A stretch of DNA of 31,744 nucleotides, from positions 1-31,744 of the forward strand of contig DFHY01000048.1 of NCBI GenBank assembly GCA_002371345.1, read 5' to 3'. The DNA is from Lachnospiraceae bacterium UBA3711. Lineage in GTDB: Bacteria > Bacillota > Clostridia > Lachnospirales > Lachnospiraceae. The notes beneath the pieces were generated by a model that was not told the DNA's origin, made no database searches, and saw nothing but the letters and a program-made list of their open reading frames with translations. Of the stretch, positions 1-7,270 are shown piece after piece (the stretch's first letter is position 1; every line of letters starts with the position of its first letter). A program made the translations under genes and the position numbers.

Positions 1-30
1 TATCGGCAAAGCTTTGAAAGGAGGAGCGTC

Positions 31-1500
31 ATGAATATCACAGCATCAATGGAGCAGATTGGCGGGTATGCGGGCCGGTACAGTGTTTACCCGCTGAGTG
101 CTGAGATTCTCTCAGATCTGCGCACACCCATAGAGGTTCTTCAGGCACTGCGCAATGTCTCAGGACATGTTTACATGCTGGAATCTGTCTCAGGGCATGA
201 CAGCTGGGGGAGATACACATTCCTGGGGTATGATCCGAAGCTGGAAATAACCTGTCTTGACGGGTGCATGAAGATCGGATCCCTGCAGATTGAGACAGAA
301 GATCCCGGACAGTATATCAGACAGGTTCTGGCGGAGCACACCTCACCTGAGATAGACGGACTGCCCTCATTTACGGGCGGGCTGGTAGGGTACTTCTCCT
401 ACGACTACCTGAAATATTCTGAGAGGGGGCTTCACCTTGACGCCGGGGACACGGAGGGCTTCAAGGATGTCGACCTGATGCTGTTTGACAAGGTGATCTG
501 CTTCGACAACTATCGGCAGAAGCTGATTCTTATCGTGAATATGGAACTGTCTGAGGACGAGGAGGTTCTTAAGACATCCTACAACCGGGCCGTGCTTGAG
601 CTCGGACACATGGCTGAGCTGGTCCGCGGAGGGACAATGGCTGATATTGTTCCGGGGAAAATGACCTCGCCTGTGCGTCCGCTCTTCTCGAAAGATCAGT
701 TCCGCGTGATGGTTGAAAAGGCAAAGCGGCACATTTTCGAGGGGGACATCTTTCAGGTGGTGCTGTCGAACCGGCTGGAGGCGGAATTTGAGGGAAGCCT
801 GCTGAACACATACCGCGTACTTCGGACCGTGAACCCGTCCCCGTACATGTTTTACTTCGCGAGCTCGGATCTTGAGGTCGCAGGCGCGTCGCCGGAGACC
901 CTGGTGAAGCTCGAAGGCGGAGTGCTGCACACATTTCCGCTCGCGGGGACAAGGCCCAGAGGGAAAACGAAGGAGGAGGACGAGGCACTGGAGAAGGAAC
1001 TTCTCGCGGACCCGAAAGAGCTTGCCGAACACAGCATGCTGGTGGATCTGGGAAGAAATGACATAGGCAGGATATCTGAGTTCGGCAGTGTCGAGGTGGA
1101 GCGGGCTTTTCAGATCGAGCGGTATTCGCATGTCATGCATATCGGCTCGACTGTGCGCGGGAGGATCAGGGATGACAAGGACGCGCTCGATGCTGTGGCA
1201 GCGATCCTTCCGGCAGGTACCCTGAGCGGTGCTCCGAAGATAAGGGCCGCCCAGATCATAAATGACCTGGAGAACAACAAGAGGGGCATCTATGGAGGCG
1301 CCATCGGGTATCTGAGCTTCACGGGCAATCTTGATCTGTGCATAGCGATCAGGATTGCGTACAGGAAGAACGGGAAAGTGTTTGTCAGGAGCGGCGCGGG
1401 AATTGTGGCGGACTCGGACCCTGACAGGGAGTATGAGGAGAGCATGAATAAAGCGCGCGCTGTCATGGTCTCGCTGGAGATGGCACAGGAGGAGCTTTGA
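31..1500 (+). CDS. trpE: Anthranilate synthase component I
   Basis: This is the large subunit of anthranilate synthase, which converts chorismate and ammonia (from TrpG) to anthranilate, the first step of tryptophan synthesis. The 489-residue length fits the family. The N-terminal region has MLES near residue 50, matching the LLES element of the tryptophan feedback site. The C-terminal chorismate-binding domain shows PLAGTRPRG, HSMLVDLGRND, YSHVMHIGSTVRG, LPAGTLSGAPK and RSGAGIVADSDP. The ATG follows AAAGGAGG at 17-24. It is the first trp gene in the window; any promoter, T-box or attenuator lies upstream and cannot be seen. The gene ends at a tandem repeat that separates it from trpG. Identification is secure. 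Confidence 0.97.
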   Translation: MNITASMEQIGGYAGRYSVYPLSAEILSDLRTPIEVLQALRNVSGHVYMLESVSGHDSWGRYTFLGYDPKLEITCLDGCMKIGSLQIETEDPGQYIRQVLAEHTSPEIDGLPSFTGGLVGYFSYDYLKYSERGLHLDAGDTEGFKDVDLMLFDKVICFDNYRQKLILIVNMELSEDEEVLKTSYNRAVLELGHMAELVRGGTMADIVPGKMTSPVRPLFSKDQFRVMVEKAKRHIFEGDIFQVVLSNRLEAEFEGSLLNTYRVLRTVNPSPYMFYFASSDLEVAGASPETLVKLEGGVLHTFPLAGTRPRGKTKEEDEALEKELLADPKELAEHSMLVDLGRNDIGRISEFGSVEVERAFQIERYSHVMHIGSTVRGRIRDDKDALDAVAAILPAGTLSGAPKIRAAQIINDLENNKRGIYGGAIGYLSFTGNLDLCIAIRIAYRKNGKVFVRSGAGIVADSDPDREYEESMNKARAVMVSLEMAQEEL

Positions 1501-1615
1501 TGTAAAAGACACTCTTCCAAGGTTATTTGGCCGCCGGCCGGAGGCGGCGGAACTAAGATAAGTGTGAAAGGCACTCTTCCAAGGCTATTTGGCCGCCGGC
1601 CGGAGGCGGCGGAAC
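1501..1615. repeat. 62-bp tandem duplication between trpE and trpG
   Basis: Two near-identical copies, 1501-1553 and 1563-1615, have a period of 62 bp. Each contains CACTCTTCCAAGG and a GC-rich inverted repeat, GCCGCC-7 nt-GGCGGC (1530-1548 and 1592-1610). The copies differ at only a few positions. The repeat begins directly after the trpE stop codon and ends just before the weak trpG ribosome site. Neither copy has a U-tract, so they do not look like standard terminators. Confidence 0.9.
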
Positions 1616-1625
1616 GGAGATTGAT

Positions 1626-2231
1626 ATGATTCTCTTAATAGATAATTATGACAGCTTTTCTTATAACCTGTTTCAGATGGTCGGAGCCATTGAGTCCGAC
1701 ATCCGGGTGATACGAAATGACTCATACACGGCAGGGCAGATACTGGAAATGAACGCGTCGGGCATTATCATTTCTCCGGGGCCGGGGAGGCCGGAGGATG
1801 CCGGCGTGTGTATAGAACTCATTCGTGAAATGGGCAGGACACAGGGCAGAACGCCGCTGCTTGGGGTGTGCCTGGGGCATCAGAGCATATGCGCCGCCTT
1901 TGGAGCGGCAATCGGGTACGCGAAGGAACTTATGCACGGGAAGACGTCTTCGTGCCGGATCGATACACAGAGCTCTCTGTTCGCGGGACTGAGCGAAAGC
2001 GAACAGGTGGGACGGTACCATTCGCTTGCCGCTGTTGAAGAGACGCTGCCGGAATGTCTGAGGGTGACCGCCAGAACAGATGACGGCGAGATCATGGCCG
2101 TGGAGCACAGGATCCTTCCGATATACGGGATACAGTTTCACCCGGAATCGATACTTACTCCGCATGGCGGAAGGATACTTGGAAACTTTGTGGAAATAAG
2201 CAAAAAAGAGCGTCAGGAGGTACACAGATGA
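1626..2231 (+). CDS. trpG: Anthranilate synthase component II (glutamine amidotransferase)
   Basis: This class I glutamine amidotransferase subunit supplies ammonia to TrpE. It has 201 residues, a typical stand-alone size, so it is not fused to TrpD. The start MILLIDNYDSFSYNL is the classic family N-terminus. The oxyanion element is SPGPGRP. The nucleophile is Cys82 in GVCLGHQ, and the His172/Glu174 pair is in QFHPES, so the catalytic triad is complete. The ribosome site before the ATG is weak (about ACGGAGA) and lies just after a duplicated spacer. The end overlaps the trpD start by four bases (ATGA), which suggests translational coupling. Use for p-aminobenzoate synthesis as well is possible but not shown here. 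Confidence 0.96.
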   Translation: MILLIDNYDSFSYNLFQMVGAIESDIRVIRNDSYTAGQILEMNASGIIISPGPGRPEDAGVCIELIREMGRTQGRTPLLGVCLGHQSICAAFGAAIGYAKELMHGKTSSCRIDTQSSLFAGLSESEQVGRYHSLAAVEETLPECLRVTARTDDGEIMAVEHRILPIYGIQFHPESILTPHGGRILGNFVEISKKERQEVHR

Positions 2232-3253
2232 TTAAGGAAGCTATTGTAAAAATCGTCGACAAGCAGGATCTGACCTATGAGGAAGCATACGAAGTCATGA
2301 GTGAAATCATGAACGGCGAAACGACGGCGACTCAGAACGCGGCATTTCTGGCTGCGCTGTCAACCAAATCAACCGGTGCCGAGACTATAGATGAGATATC
2401 GGGCTGCGCTGCCGCGATGCGCGAGAAGGCAACTGTGATGGAGCACCCCGGAATGGAGGTTCTTGAGATCGTGGGAACAGGCGGGGATAACGCCCACAGC
2501 TTCAACATCTCGACCACAAGCGCATTTGTCCTGGCCGCGGGCGGAGTGAAGGTTGCGAAGCACGGCAACCGCGCGGCTTCGTCGGACTGCGGGACAGCTG
2601 ACTGCCTGGAGGCTCTTGGAGTCAACATTCAGCAGGATCCGGATATGTGCCGCAGACTGCTTCAGGACGCCGGCTTCTGCTTTATGTTCGCGCAGAAATA
2701 CCACACCTCAATGAAGTATGTCGGAGCGATACGGAGAGAACTCGGCATCCGCACCGTCTTCAACATTCTGGGTCCGCTGACTAACCCTGCGAAACCGGAT
2801 TACATGCTGCTTGGAGTCTACAGCGGTCAGCTGGTGCAGCCGCTTGCCAAGGTCATGATGAGTCTTGGTGTGAAGAGAGGAGTGGTCGCGTATGGAACAG
2901 ACCGTCTCGATGAGATATCCATCAGCGCCCCGACACAGATCACGGAATTTCGTGACGGATATTACCGGGATATCGTGATACGGCCAGAAGACTTCGGCCT
3001 TAAGAGCGAGGATAAGAGTGAGATCAGGGGCGGCAGTCCGGAGGAAAACGCGCAGACTGTTCGAGGTATTCTCTCAGGACAGATAACCGGCGCGAAGCGC
3101 GACATAGTGCTTATGAATGCCGGAGCAGGACTGTTCATAGCCGGGAAGGCTGAGTCAATGTCAGACGGAGTGAAGCTTGCCTCGAACCTGATTGACAGCG
3201 GAGCGGCAGCGAAGAAGCTTGAGGAGATAATCAGGCTGTCGCAGGAGATATGA
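2228..3253 (+). CDS. trpD: Anthranilate phosphoribosyltransferase
   Basis: This enzyme transfers phosphoribose from PRPP to anthranilate, the second dedicated step of the pathway. At 341 residues it is the normal monofunctional length. Visible motifs are GTGGD at 83-87 (PRPP/anthranilate site), FNISTTSAFVLAAGG, and KHGNR at 111-115. NILGPLTNP and the DE of RLDEIS (metal site) follow in order. The ATG overlaps the trpG stop and is preceded by AGGAGG around 2215-2221. The stop abuts a 22-bp direct repeat that carries the trpC ribosome site. Confidence 0.97.
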   Translation: MIKEAIVKIVDKQDLTYEEAYEVMSEIMNGETTATQNAAFLAALSTKSTGAETIDEISGCAAAMREKATVMEHPGMEVLEIVGTGGDNAHSFNISTTSAFVLAAGGVKVAKHGNRAASSDCGTADCLEALGVNIQQDPDMCRRLLQDAGFCFMFAQKYHTSMKYVGAIRRELGIRTVFNILGPLTNPAKPDYMLLGVYSGQLVQPLAKVMMSLGVKRGVVAYGTDRLDEISISAPTQITEFRDGYYRDIVIRPEDFGLKSEDKSEIRGGSPEENAQTVRGILSGQITGAKRDIVLMNAGAGLFIAGKAESMSDGVKLASNLIDSGAAAKKLEEIIRLSQEI

Positions 3254-3295
3254 AGGAACAGGCACATTACCATAAAGGAACAGACACATGACCAT
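3253..3295. repeat. 22-bp direct repeat duplicating the trpC start region
   Basis: AAGGAACAGGCACATTACCAT (3253-3273 as the first copy) is repeated as a near copy at 3275-3295, a period of 22 bp. The second copy holds the real trpC ribosome site and its ATG at 3288. The first copy has ATT where the second has ATG, so it looks like a decayed or pre-initiation duplicate of the start site. Confidence 0.8.
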
Positions 3296-4298
3296 ATTAG
3301 ATGAACTGGCGGCACATGCCAGACTCAGGGTAGAGAAAGCGAAAGAGAGAGTCAGCCTCGAACAGATGAGGGAGCTTGCGCTTAGAACCGCAGAGGAAGA
3401 GACGGCATATGAAAAGAGCATAGTTACGTCAGACGAAACTGCCGCGGCTTCGTCTGACGCAAATGCATCAGTTTCTGTAACAAGGACAGCGTATGGCAAG
3501 GATACGGCTCCCGGGAATCCGCATGGCAGGTTTGCGTTTGAGAAGGCTCTGTCCGGCCCGGATATCGCGTTTATCTGTGAGGTTAAGAAAGCGTCCCCGT
3601 CAAAAGGCGTTATCGCGGAGAGCTTTCCATATGTTGAGATAGCGCGTGAGTATGAGAAGGCCGGAGCCGAGTGTATATCCGTGCTGACAGAGCCGAAGTG
3701 GTTCCTTGGAAGCAATGATTATCTCAGGGAGATCACGAAGCAGGTGAAGACGCCGTGCATACGCAAGGATTTCACGGTGGACGAGTATATGATCTATGAG
3801 GCGAAGACACTCGGCGCGTCGGCTGTGCTGCTTATAGTGTCACTGCTGGAAGAGAGGACGCTTGAGAGATACATCAGGATATCTGACAGCCTTGGCATGT
3901 CGGCACTGGTTGAGGCACATGACGGTGAAGAGATTATGACAGCTGTTTCCGCCGGCGCGAGGATGATCGGCGTGAACAACCGCAACCTGAAGGACTTCAC
4001 TGTGGATGTCGGCAATTCAGGGAGGCTGAGGTCTCTGGTTCCGGAAGGAATCCTGTTTGTAGCGGAGAGCGGTATAAGGAGCGCAGAGGATGTGCGGGCA
4101 TTGAGGGAGGCCGGAGCCGACGCTTGCCTTGTGGGTGAGACACTGATGCGCGCGGACGACAAGGCGGGGATGCTCAGGGAGCTGCGCGATCATCAGAACA
4201 GCGGCATGGAACGAGTCCTCATCAGAGCAGCGGCAGGGAATGAGTCCTCAGCAGCGCAGCAGGGAATGATTACTCAACAGCGCAGCGGCAGGGAATGA
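3288..4298 (+). CDS. trpC: Indole-3-glycerol phosphate synthase with a linker insert and repeat-derived tail
   Basis: This (beta/alpha)8 enzyme closes the indole ring from CdRP. Core motifs are present: FICEVKKASPSKG (Glu98 and Lys100 align with the catalytic Glu and Lys of the family), CIRKDFTVDEY, ALVEAHDGEE, GVNNRNLKDF and VAESGI. The 336 residues exceed the usual roughly 260. A low-complexity stretch at about 44-77, rich in Ser/Ala/Thr, is encoded around a perfect 11-bp inverted repeat (3427-3459). The last 30 or so residues are encoded by degenerate 29-bp tandem repeats. The core domain looks intact, so I expect an active enzyme. The ATG is preceded by AAAGGAAC, a modest ribosome site. 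Confidence 0.95.
   Translation: MTILDELAAHARLRVEKAKERVSLEQMRELALRTAEEETAYEKSIVTSDETAAASSDANASVSVTRTAYGKDTAPGNPHGRFAFEKALSGPDIAFICEVKKASPSKGVIAESFPYVEIAREYEKAGAECISVLTEPKWFLGSNDYLREITKQVKTPCIRKDFTVDEYMIYEAKTLGASAVLLIVSLLEERTLERYIRISDSLGMSALVEAHDGEEIMTAVSAGARMIGVNNRNLKDFTVDVGNSGRLRSLVPEGILFVAESGIRSAEDVRALREAGADACLVGETLMRADDKAGMLRELRDHQNSGMERVLIRAAAGNESSAAQQGMITQQRSGRE
3427..3459. repeat. Inverted repeat inside trpC
   Basis: The arms CGTCAGACGAA (3427-3437) and TTCGTCTGACG (3449-3459) are perfect 11-bp reverse complements around an 11-nt loop. They lie in frame within the extra Ser/Ala-rich segment that ordinary TrpC proteins lack. Confidence 0.8.
4201..4297. repeat. Degenerate 29-bp tandem repeats at the trpC 3' end
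   Basis: Units at 4201-4229, 4230-4258, 4259-4284 (shortened) and 4285 onward share the pattern GCGGCAGGGAATGAGTCCTC followed by CAGC-rich sequence. They encode the non-homologous C-terminal tail of TrpC and provide its stop codon at 4296-4298. Confidence 0.75.
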
Positions 4299-4319
4299 GT
4301 ACTGCAGAAGGGGGGCTTT

Positions 4320-5000
4320 GTGAGTGAGATAACTGAAAGGAACATCCGGCACGTGAGAATTAAGCTATGCGGGCTCAGAAACCCCGAGGATATAGAGATC
4401 GTCAACAGGCATATGCCGGATTATGCCGGATTTATTCTTGCTGAGGGCAGAAGCCGGAGCGTGACTCCCAGGGAAATGGCCGGACTGGCGGCAGGACTTC
4501 GTCCCGGAATACTGAGGACAGCGGTGTTCCTCGACCAGAACCCGGAATGGATCGTCAGCCTTGCGAGGGAGAACCTTATGGATGTCATTCAGCTGCACGG
4601 TTCGGAGAGCGACGACGAGATACGAATGCTGCGGGAGAGGACAGGTAAGTATGTCATCAAGGCATACCGTATCGACAGCGGTGCCGATATTGAGCGGGCC
4701 GCGATAAGCCCGGCAGACATGATACTGCTTGATCACGGATCCGGAGGGAGCGGAGAGGCTTTCGACTGGTCGTTGGTCCGGGACATTGGCAGAAGCTTCA
4801 TCCTGGCGGGAGGCCTGACTCCGGAAAATGTTCTTGAGGCGGTCATGAGGACATGTCCGGAGGCTGTCGATGTCAGCTCCGGAGTAGAAACGGACCAGGC
4901 TAAGGACGAGGAGAAGGTACGAAGGTTTGTTGAGGCAGTGAGAAGTGTACATCTGCATCCGCGTCAGCTCCGGAGTAGAAACGGATCAGGCCAAGGATGA
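4320..5000 (+). CDS. trpF: Phosphoribosylanthranilate isomerase with altered C-terminus
   Basis: This enzyme isomerises PRA to CdRP between the TrpD and TrpC steps. Motifs are KLCGLRNPED near the N-terminus (catalytic Cys), DYAGFILAEGRSRSVTP, VFLDQ, IQLHGSE, LLDHGSGGSGEAFDW (with the catalytic-type Asp), ILAGGLTPENV and VDVSSGVET. The start is GTG at 4320, behind AGAAGGGGGG at about 4306-4315. The 226 residues are about 20 more than usual. The natural C-terminal helix ends near RFVEAVRS, and the rest comes from a 91-bp duplication read in a shifted frame, which supplies the present stop. The fold should be complete without that tail. Confidence 0.95.
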   Translation: MSEITERNIRHVRIKLCGLRNPEDIEIVNRHMPDYAGFILAEGRSRSVTPREMAGLAAGLRPGILRTAVFLDQNPEWIVSLARENLMDVIQLHGSESDDEIRMLRERTGKYVIKAYRIDSGADIERAAISPADMILLDHGSGGSGEAFDWSLVRDIGRSFILAGGLTPENVLEAVMRTCPEAVDVSSGVETDQAKDEEKVRRFVEAVRSVHLHPRQLRSRNGSGQG

Positions 5001-5082
5001 GGAGAAGGTATGAAGGTTTGTTGAGACAGTGAGAAGTATACATCTGCAGCCCGCGTCAGCTCCGGAGTAGAAACAGATCAGG
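4872..5082. repeat. 91/92-bp tandem repeat, 2.3 copies, spanning the trpF stop
   Basis: Copies begin with GTCAGCTCCGGAGTAGAAAC at 4872, 4963 and 5055. The third is partial and diverges after about 28 bp. Copy 1 is the authentic trpF coding end. Copy 2 lies one reading frame off because 91 is not a multiple of three, and it gives the stop at 4998-5000. The rest fills the trpF-trpB spacer. Confidence 0.93.
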
Positions 5083-5137
5083 AAGCAGATACGGGAGAGG
5101 CCGGGGGCTGAATTCATAAGCTGCAAAGGAGGAAAGC

Positions 5138-6340
5138 ATGGCACTTAATGCGGATTCGAGCGGAAGGTTTGGACAGTTCGGCGGACGTTACATTCCGGAA
5201 ACGCTCATGAATGCGGTAATAGAGCTTGACGAGGCGTACACACATTTCAAAAATGACGGAAGCTTCAGGCAGGAGCTGAAAACACTCTTTAATGAGTACG
5301 CAGGCAGGCCGAGCCGCCTGTACTACGCGGAGAAGATGACGAAGGATCTCGGAGGGGCGAAGATCTATTTCAAGAGAGAGGACCTGAACTTCACCGGGGC
5401 GCACAAGATCAACAATGTGCTCGGACAGGCGCTGCTTGCGAAGAAGATGGGAAAGACCAGGCTCATCGCCGAGACGGGGGCGGGACAGCACGGTGTCGCC
5501 ACCGCAACGGCGGCGGCGTACTTCGGGATGGAGTGCGTGGTCTTCATGGGGAAGGTGGATACAGAACGCCAGGCTCTCAACGTCTACAAGATGAAGCTTC
5601 TCGGGGCGGACGTCGTCCCGGTCACCAGCGGAACCGCGACGCTGAAGGACGCGGTATCAGAGGCGTTCCGCGAGTGGACAAACCGTATCGCGGACACCCA
5701 CTACTGCCTTGGGTCAGTCATGGGGCCGCACCCGTTTCCGACGATAGTCAGGGACTTCCAGTCGGTAATCTCATTGGAGGCGAGGGAGCAGATACTTGAG
5801 GCGGAGGGACGGCTGCCGGACGCTGTGCTCGCCTGCGTGGGCGGAGGCTCGAACGCTATAGGGTCGTTCTATAATTTTATAGATGACGAAGATGTGCAGC
5901 TGATCGGATGCGAGGCCGCGGGGCGCGGAATTGACACGTTCGAGACCGCCGCGACAGTAAGCACGGGAAGACTTGGAGTATTTCACGGTATGAAGAGCCT
6001 GTTCTGCCAGGACCGGTTCGGGCAGATCGCCCCGGTGTATTCCATTTCCGCGGGACTTGACTACCCGGGAATCGGGCCGGAGCACGCCTACCTGAACTCG
6101 ATCGGGAGAGCGAAGTACGTCCCGGTCACGGATGAGGAGGCGGTACAGGCCTTCGAATACACAAGCCGCACCGAGGGCATCATCCCGGCGATAGAGTCTT
6201 CACACGCGATAGCCCACGCTGTCAGGCTCGCGCCTCAGATGGACAAGGACAGGATCCTGATAGTGACGATCTCCGGACGGGGCGACAAGGACTGCGCGGC
6301 GGTCGCGAGATACCGCGGCGCTGATATTCCATTGACTTGA
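5138..6340 (+). CDS. trpB: Tryptophan synthase beta chain
   Basis: This PLP enzyme condenses indole with serine and works in the alpha2beta2 complex with TrpA. At 400 residues it is the standard TrpB1 type. It begins with FGQFGGRYIPETL; the PLP lysine is Lys90 in FTGAHKINNVLGQ. ETGAGQHGVATA, the phosphate-binding GGGSNAIG, DYPGIGPEH and ISGRGDKD follow in order. The ATG has a strong AAAGGAGG at 5125-5132. A leader of roughly 137 nt, filled with repeat copies, separates it from trpF. Nothing in the sequence suggests loss of activity. Confidence 0.98.
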   Translation: MALNADSSGRFGQFGGRYIPETLMNAVIELDEAYTHFKNDGSFRQELKTLFNEYAGRPSRLYYAEKMTKDLGGAKIYFKREDLNFTGAHKINNVLGQALLAKKMGKTRLIAETGAGQHGVATATAAAYFGMECVVFMGKVDTERQALNVYKMKLLGADVVPVTSGTATLKDAVSEAFREWTNRIADTHYCLGSVMGPHPFPTIVRDFQSVISLEAREQILEAEGRLPDAVLACVGGGSNAIGSFYNFIDDEDVQLIGCEAAGRGIDTFETAATVSTGRLGVFHGMKSLFCQDRFGQIAPVYSISAGLDYPGIGPEHAYLNSIGRAKYVPVTDEEAVQAFEYTSRTEGIIPAIESSHAIAHAVRLAPQMDKDRILIVTISGRGDKDCAAVARYRGADIPLT

Positions 6341-6401
6341 GCATAGGAGTGCCGGCTTCTGCATATGTGGGAAATATCAGACTGGCGGAAAAATACAGAA
6401 C

Positions 6402-6407
6402 GGGAGG
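6402..6407 (+). promoter_or_regulatory. Ribosome binding site fixing the trpA start
   Basis: GGGAGG sits 7 nt before the ATG at 6415. An in-frame TTG at 6337 would overlap the trpB stop and add 26 residues unlike any TrpA, with no ribosome site, so the 6415 start is preferred. Confidence 0.8.
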
Positions 6408-6414
6408 ATGCATC

Positions 6415-7248
6415 ATGAGCAGAATCAGTGAAGCGTTTGCGCACGGCAAAGCATTCATACCATTTATCACAGCAGGGTACCCGGACCTTGAGACGACCAG
6501 GAGCGTGGTGAAGGCCGCACAGGAGAACGGCGCCGATCTTATAGAGATCGGAATCCCGTTTTCTGATCCGACCGCGGAGGGGGCTGTGATTCAGAACGCA
6601 AATGCCGCCGCGCTGGAGGGCGGGGTTACGACGGACCAGGTACTTGATTTCGTCAAAGGACTTCGCGATAATGACGGGATTACCGTTCCAATGGTATTCA
6701 TGACATACGCAAATGTGATATATTCATATCACGAGGGCGGCGACGGCCCGATTGACGGAGCGTCAGGAGAGGACCGCGGCCGTTACGGCTTCTGCCGCAG
6801 ATGCGCTGAGGCCGGTATCGACGGCCTGATCCTTCCGGATGTGCCGTTCGAGGAGAAAGAGGAATTCAGACAGGCATGCAGAGCTGCCGGTATAGATCTG
6901 ATCTCGCTGATAGCGCCTACCAGCGAGGAGAGAATCGACATGATAGCTTCGGACGCGGACGGCTTTATATATGTAGTTTCGTCACTGGGCGTCACCGGAG
7001 TGCGGACTAAGATCACGACCGATATCGGCGCAATCACAGACAGGATCAGATCTGTCACAGATGTCCCGTGCGCTGTAGGCTTCGGAATCTCGGCGCCGGA
7101 GCAGGCTGCTGCGATGGCAGCTCTGTCTGACGGCGCGATCGTCGGCTCGGCGATCATTAAAATAATCGGAAAGTACGGAAAAAATGCTGCTCCTGAGGTC
7201 GGAAAGTACATAAGGAGCATGAAGGACGCGGTAAGAAACATATCGTAA
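6415..7248 (+). CDS. trpA: Tryptophan synthase alpha chain
   Basis: This subunit cleaves indole-3-glycerol phosphate to indole and glyceraldehyde-3-phosphate and channels indole to TrpB. It has 277 residues from the ATG with the good ribosome site. Motifs are FIPFITAGYPD, IEIGIPFSDPTAEG, MVFMTYANVIY, GLILPDVPFEE, VSSLGVTG and VGFGISAPEQ. Glu44 matches the catalytic Glu49 of the Salmonella enzyme. Glu55 stands where Salmonella has the catalytic Asp60 (recalled to be common in clostridial TrpA). The loop after the MTYAN strand carries about 15 extra residues (EGGDGPIDGASGEDRGRYG). The open reading continues toward the YkgJ-type gene with a gap of only 22 nt. Confidence 0.96.
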   Translation: MSRISEAFAHGKAFIPFITAGYPDLETTRSVVKAAQENGADLIEIGIPFSDPTAEGAVIQNANAAALEGGVTTDQVLDFVKGLRDNDGITVPMVFMTYANVIYSYHEGGDGPIDGASGEDRGRYGFCRRCAEAGIDGLILPDVPFEEKEEFRQACRAAGIDLISLIAPTSEERIDMIASDADGFIYVVSSLGVTGVRTKITTDIGAITDRIRSVTDVPCAVGFGISAPEQAAAMAALSDGAIVGSAIIKIIGKYGKNAAPEVGKYIRSMKDAVRNIS

Positions 7249-7270
7249 AATAGAGAGGATCCTCAGAATT

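Noticed and set aside
367..1512. Long antisense open frame opposite trpE (381 codons)
   Set aside because: It mirrors trpE codons, has no ribosome site or domain motif, and GC-rich genes commonly give such frames.
1501..1615. CRISPR-like repeat between trpE and trpG
   Set aside because: Only two copies, and the repeats nearly abut with a 9-bp gap; no spacers or cas genes.
6337..6414. Longer TrpA from TTG at 6337
   Set aside because: The start overlaps the trpB stop, lacks a ribosome site and adds 26 residues unlike TrpA; ATG at 6415 has GGGAGG.
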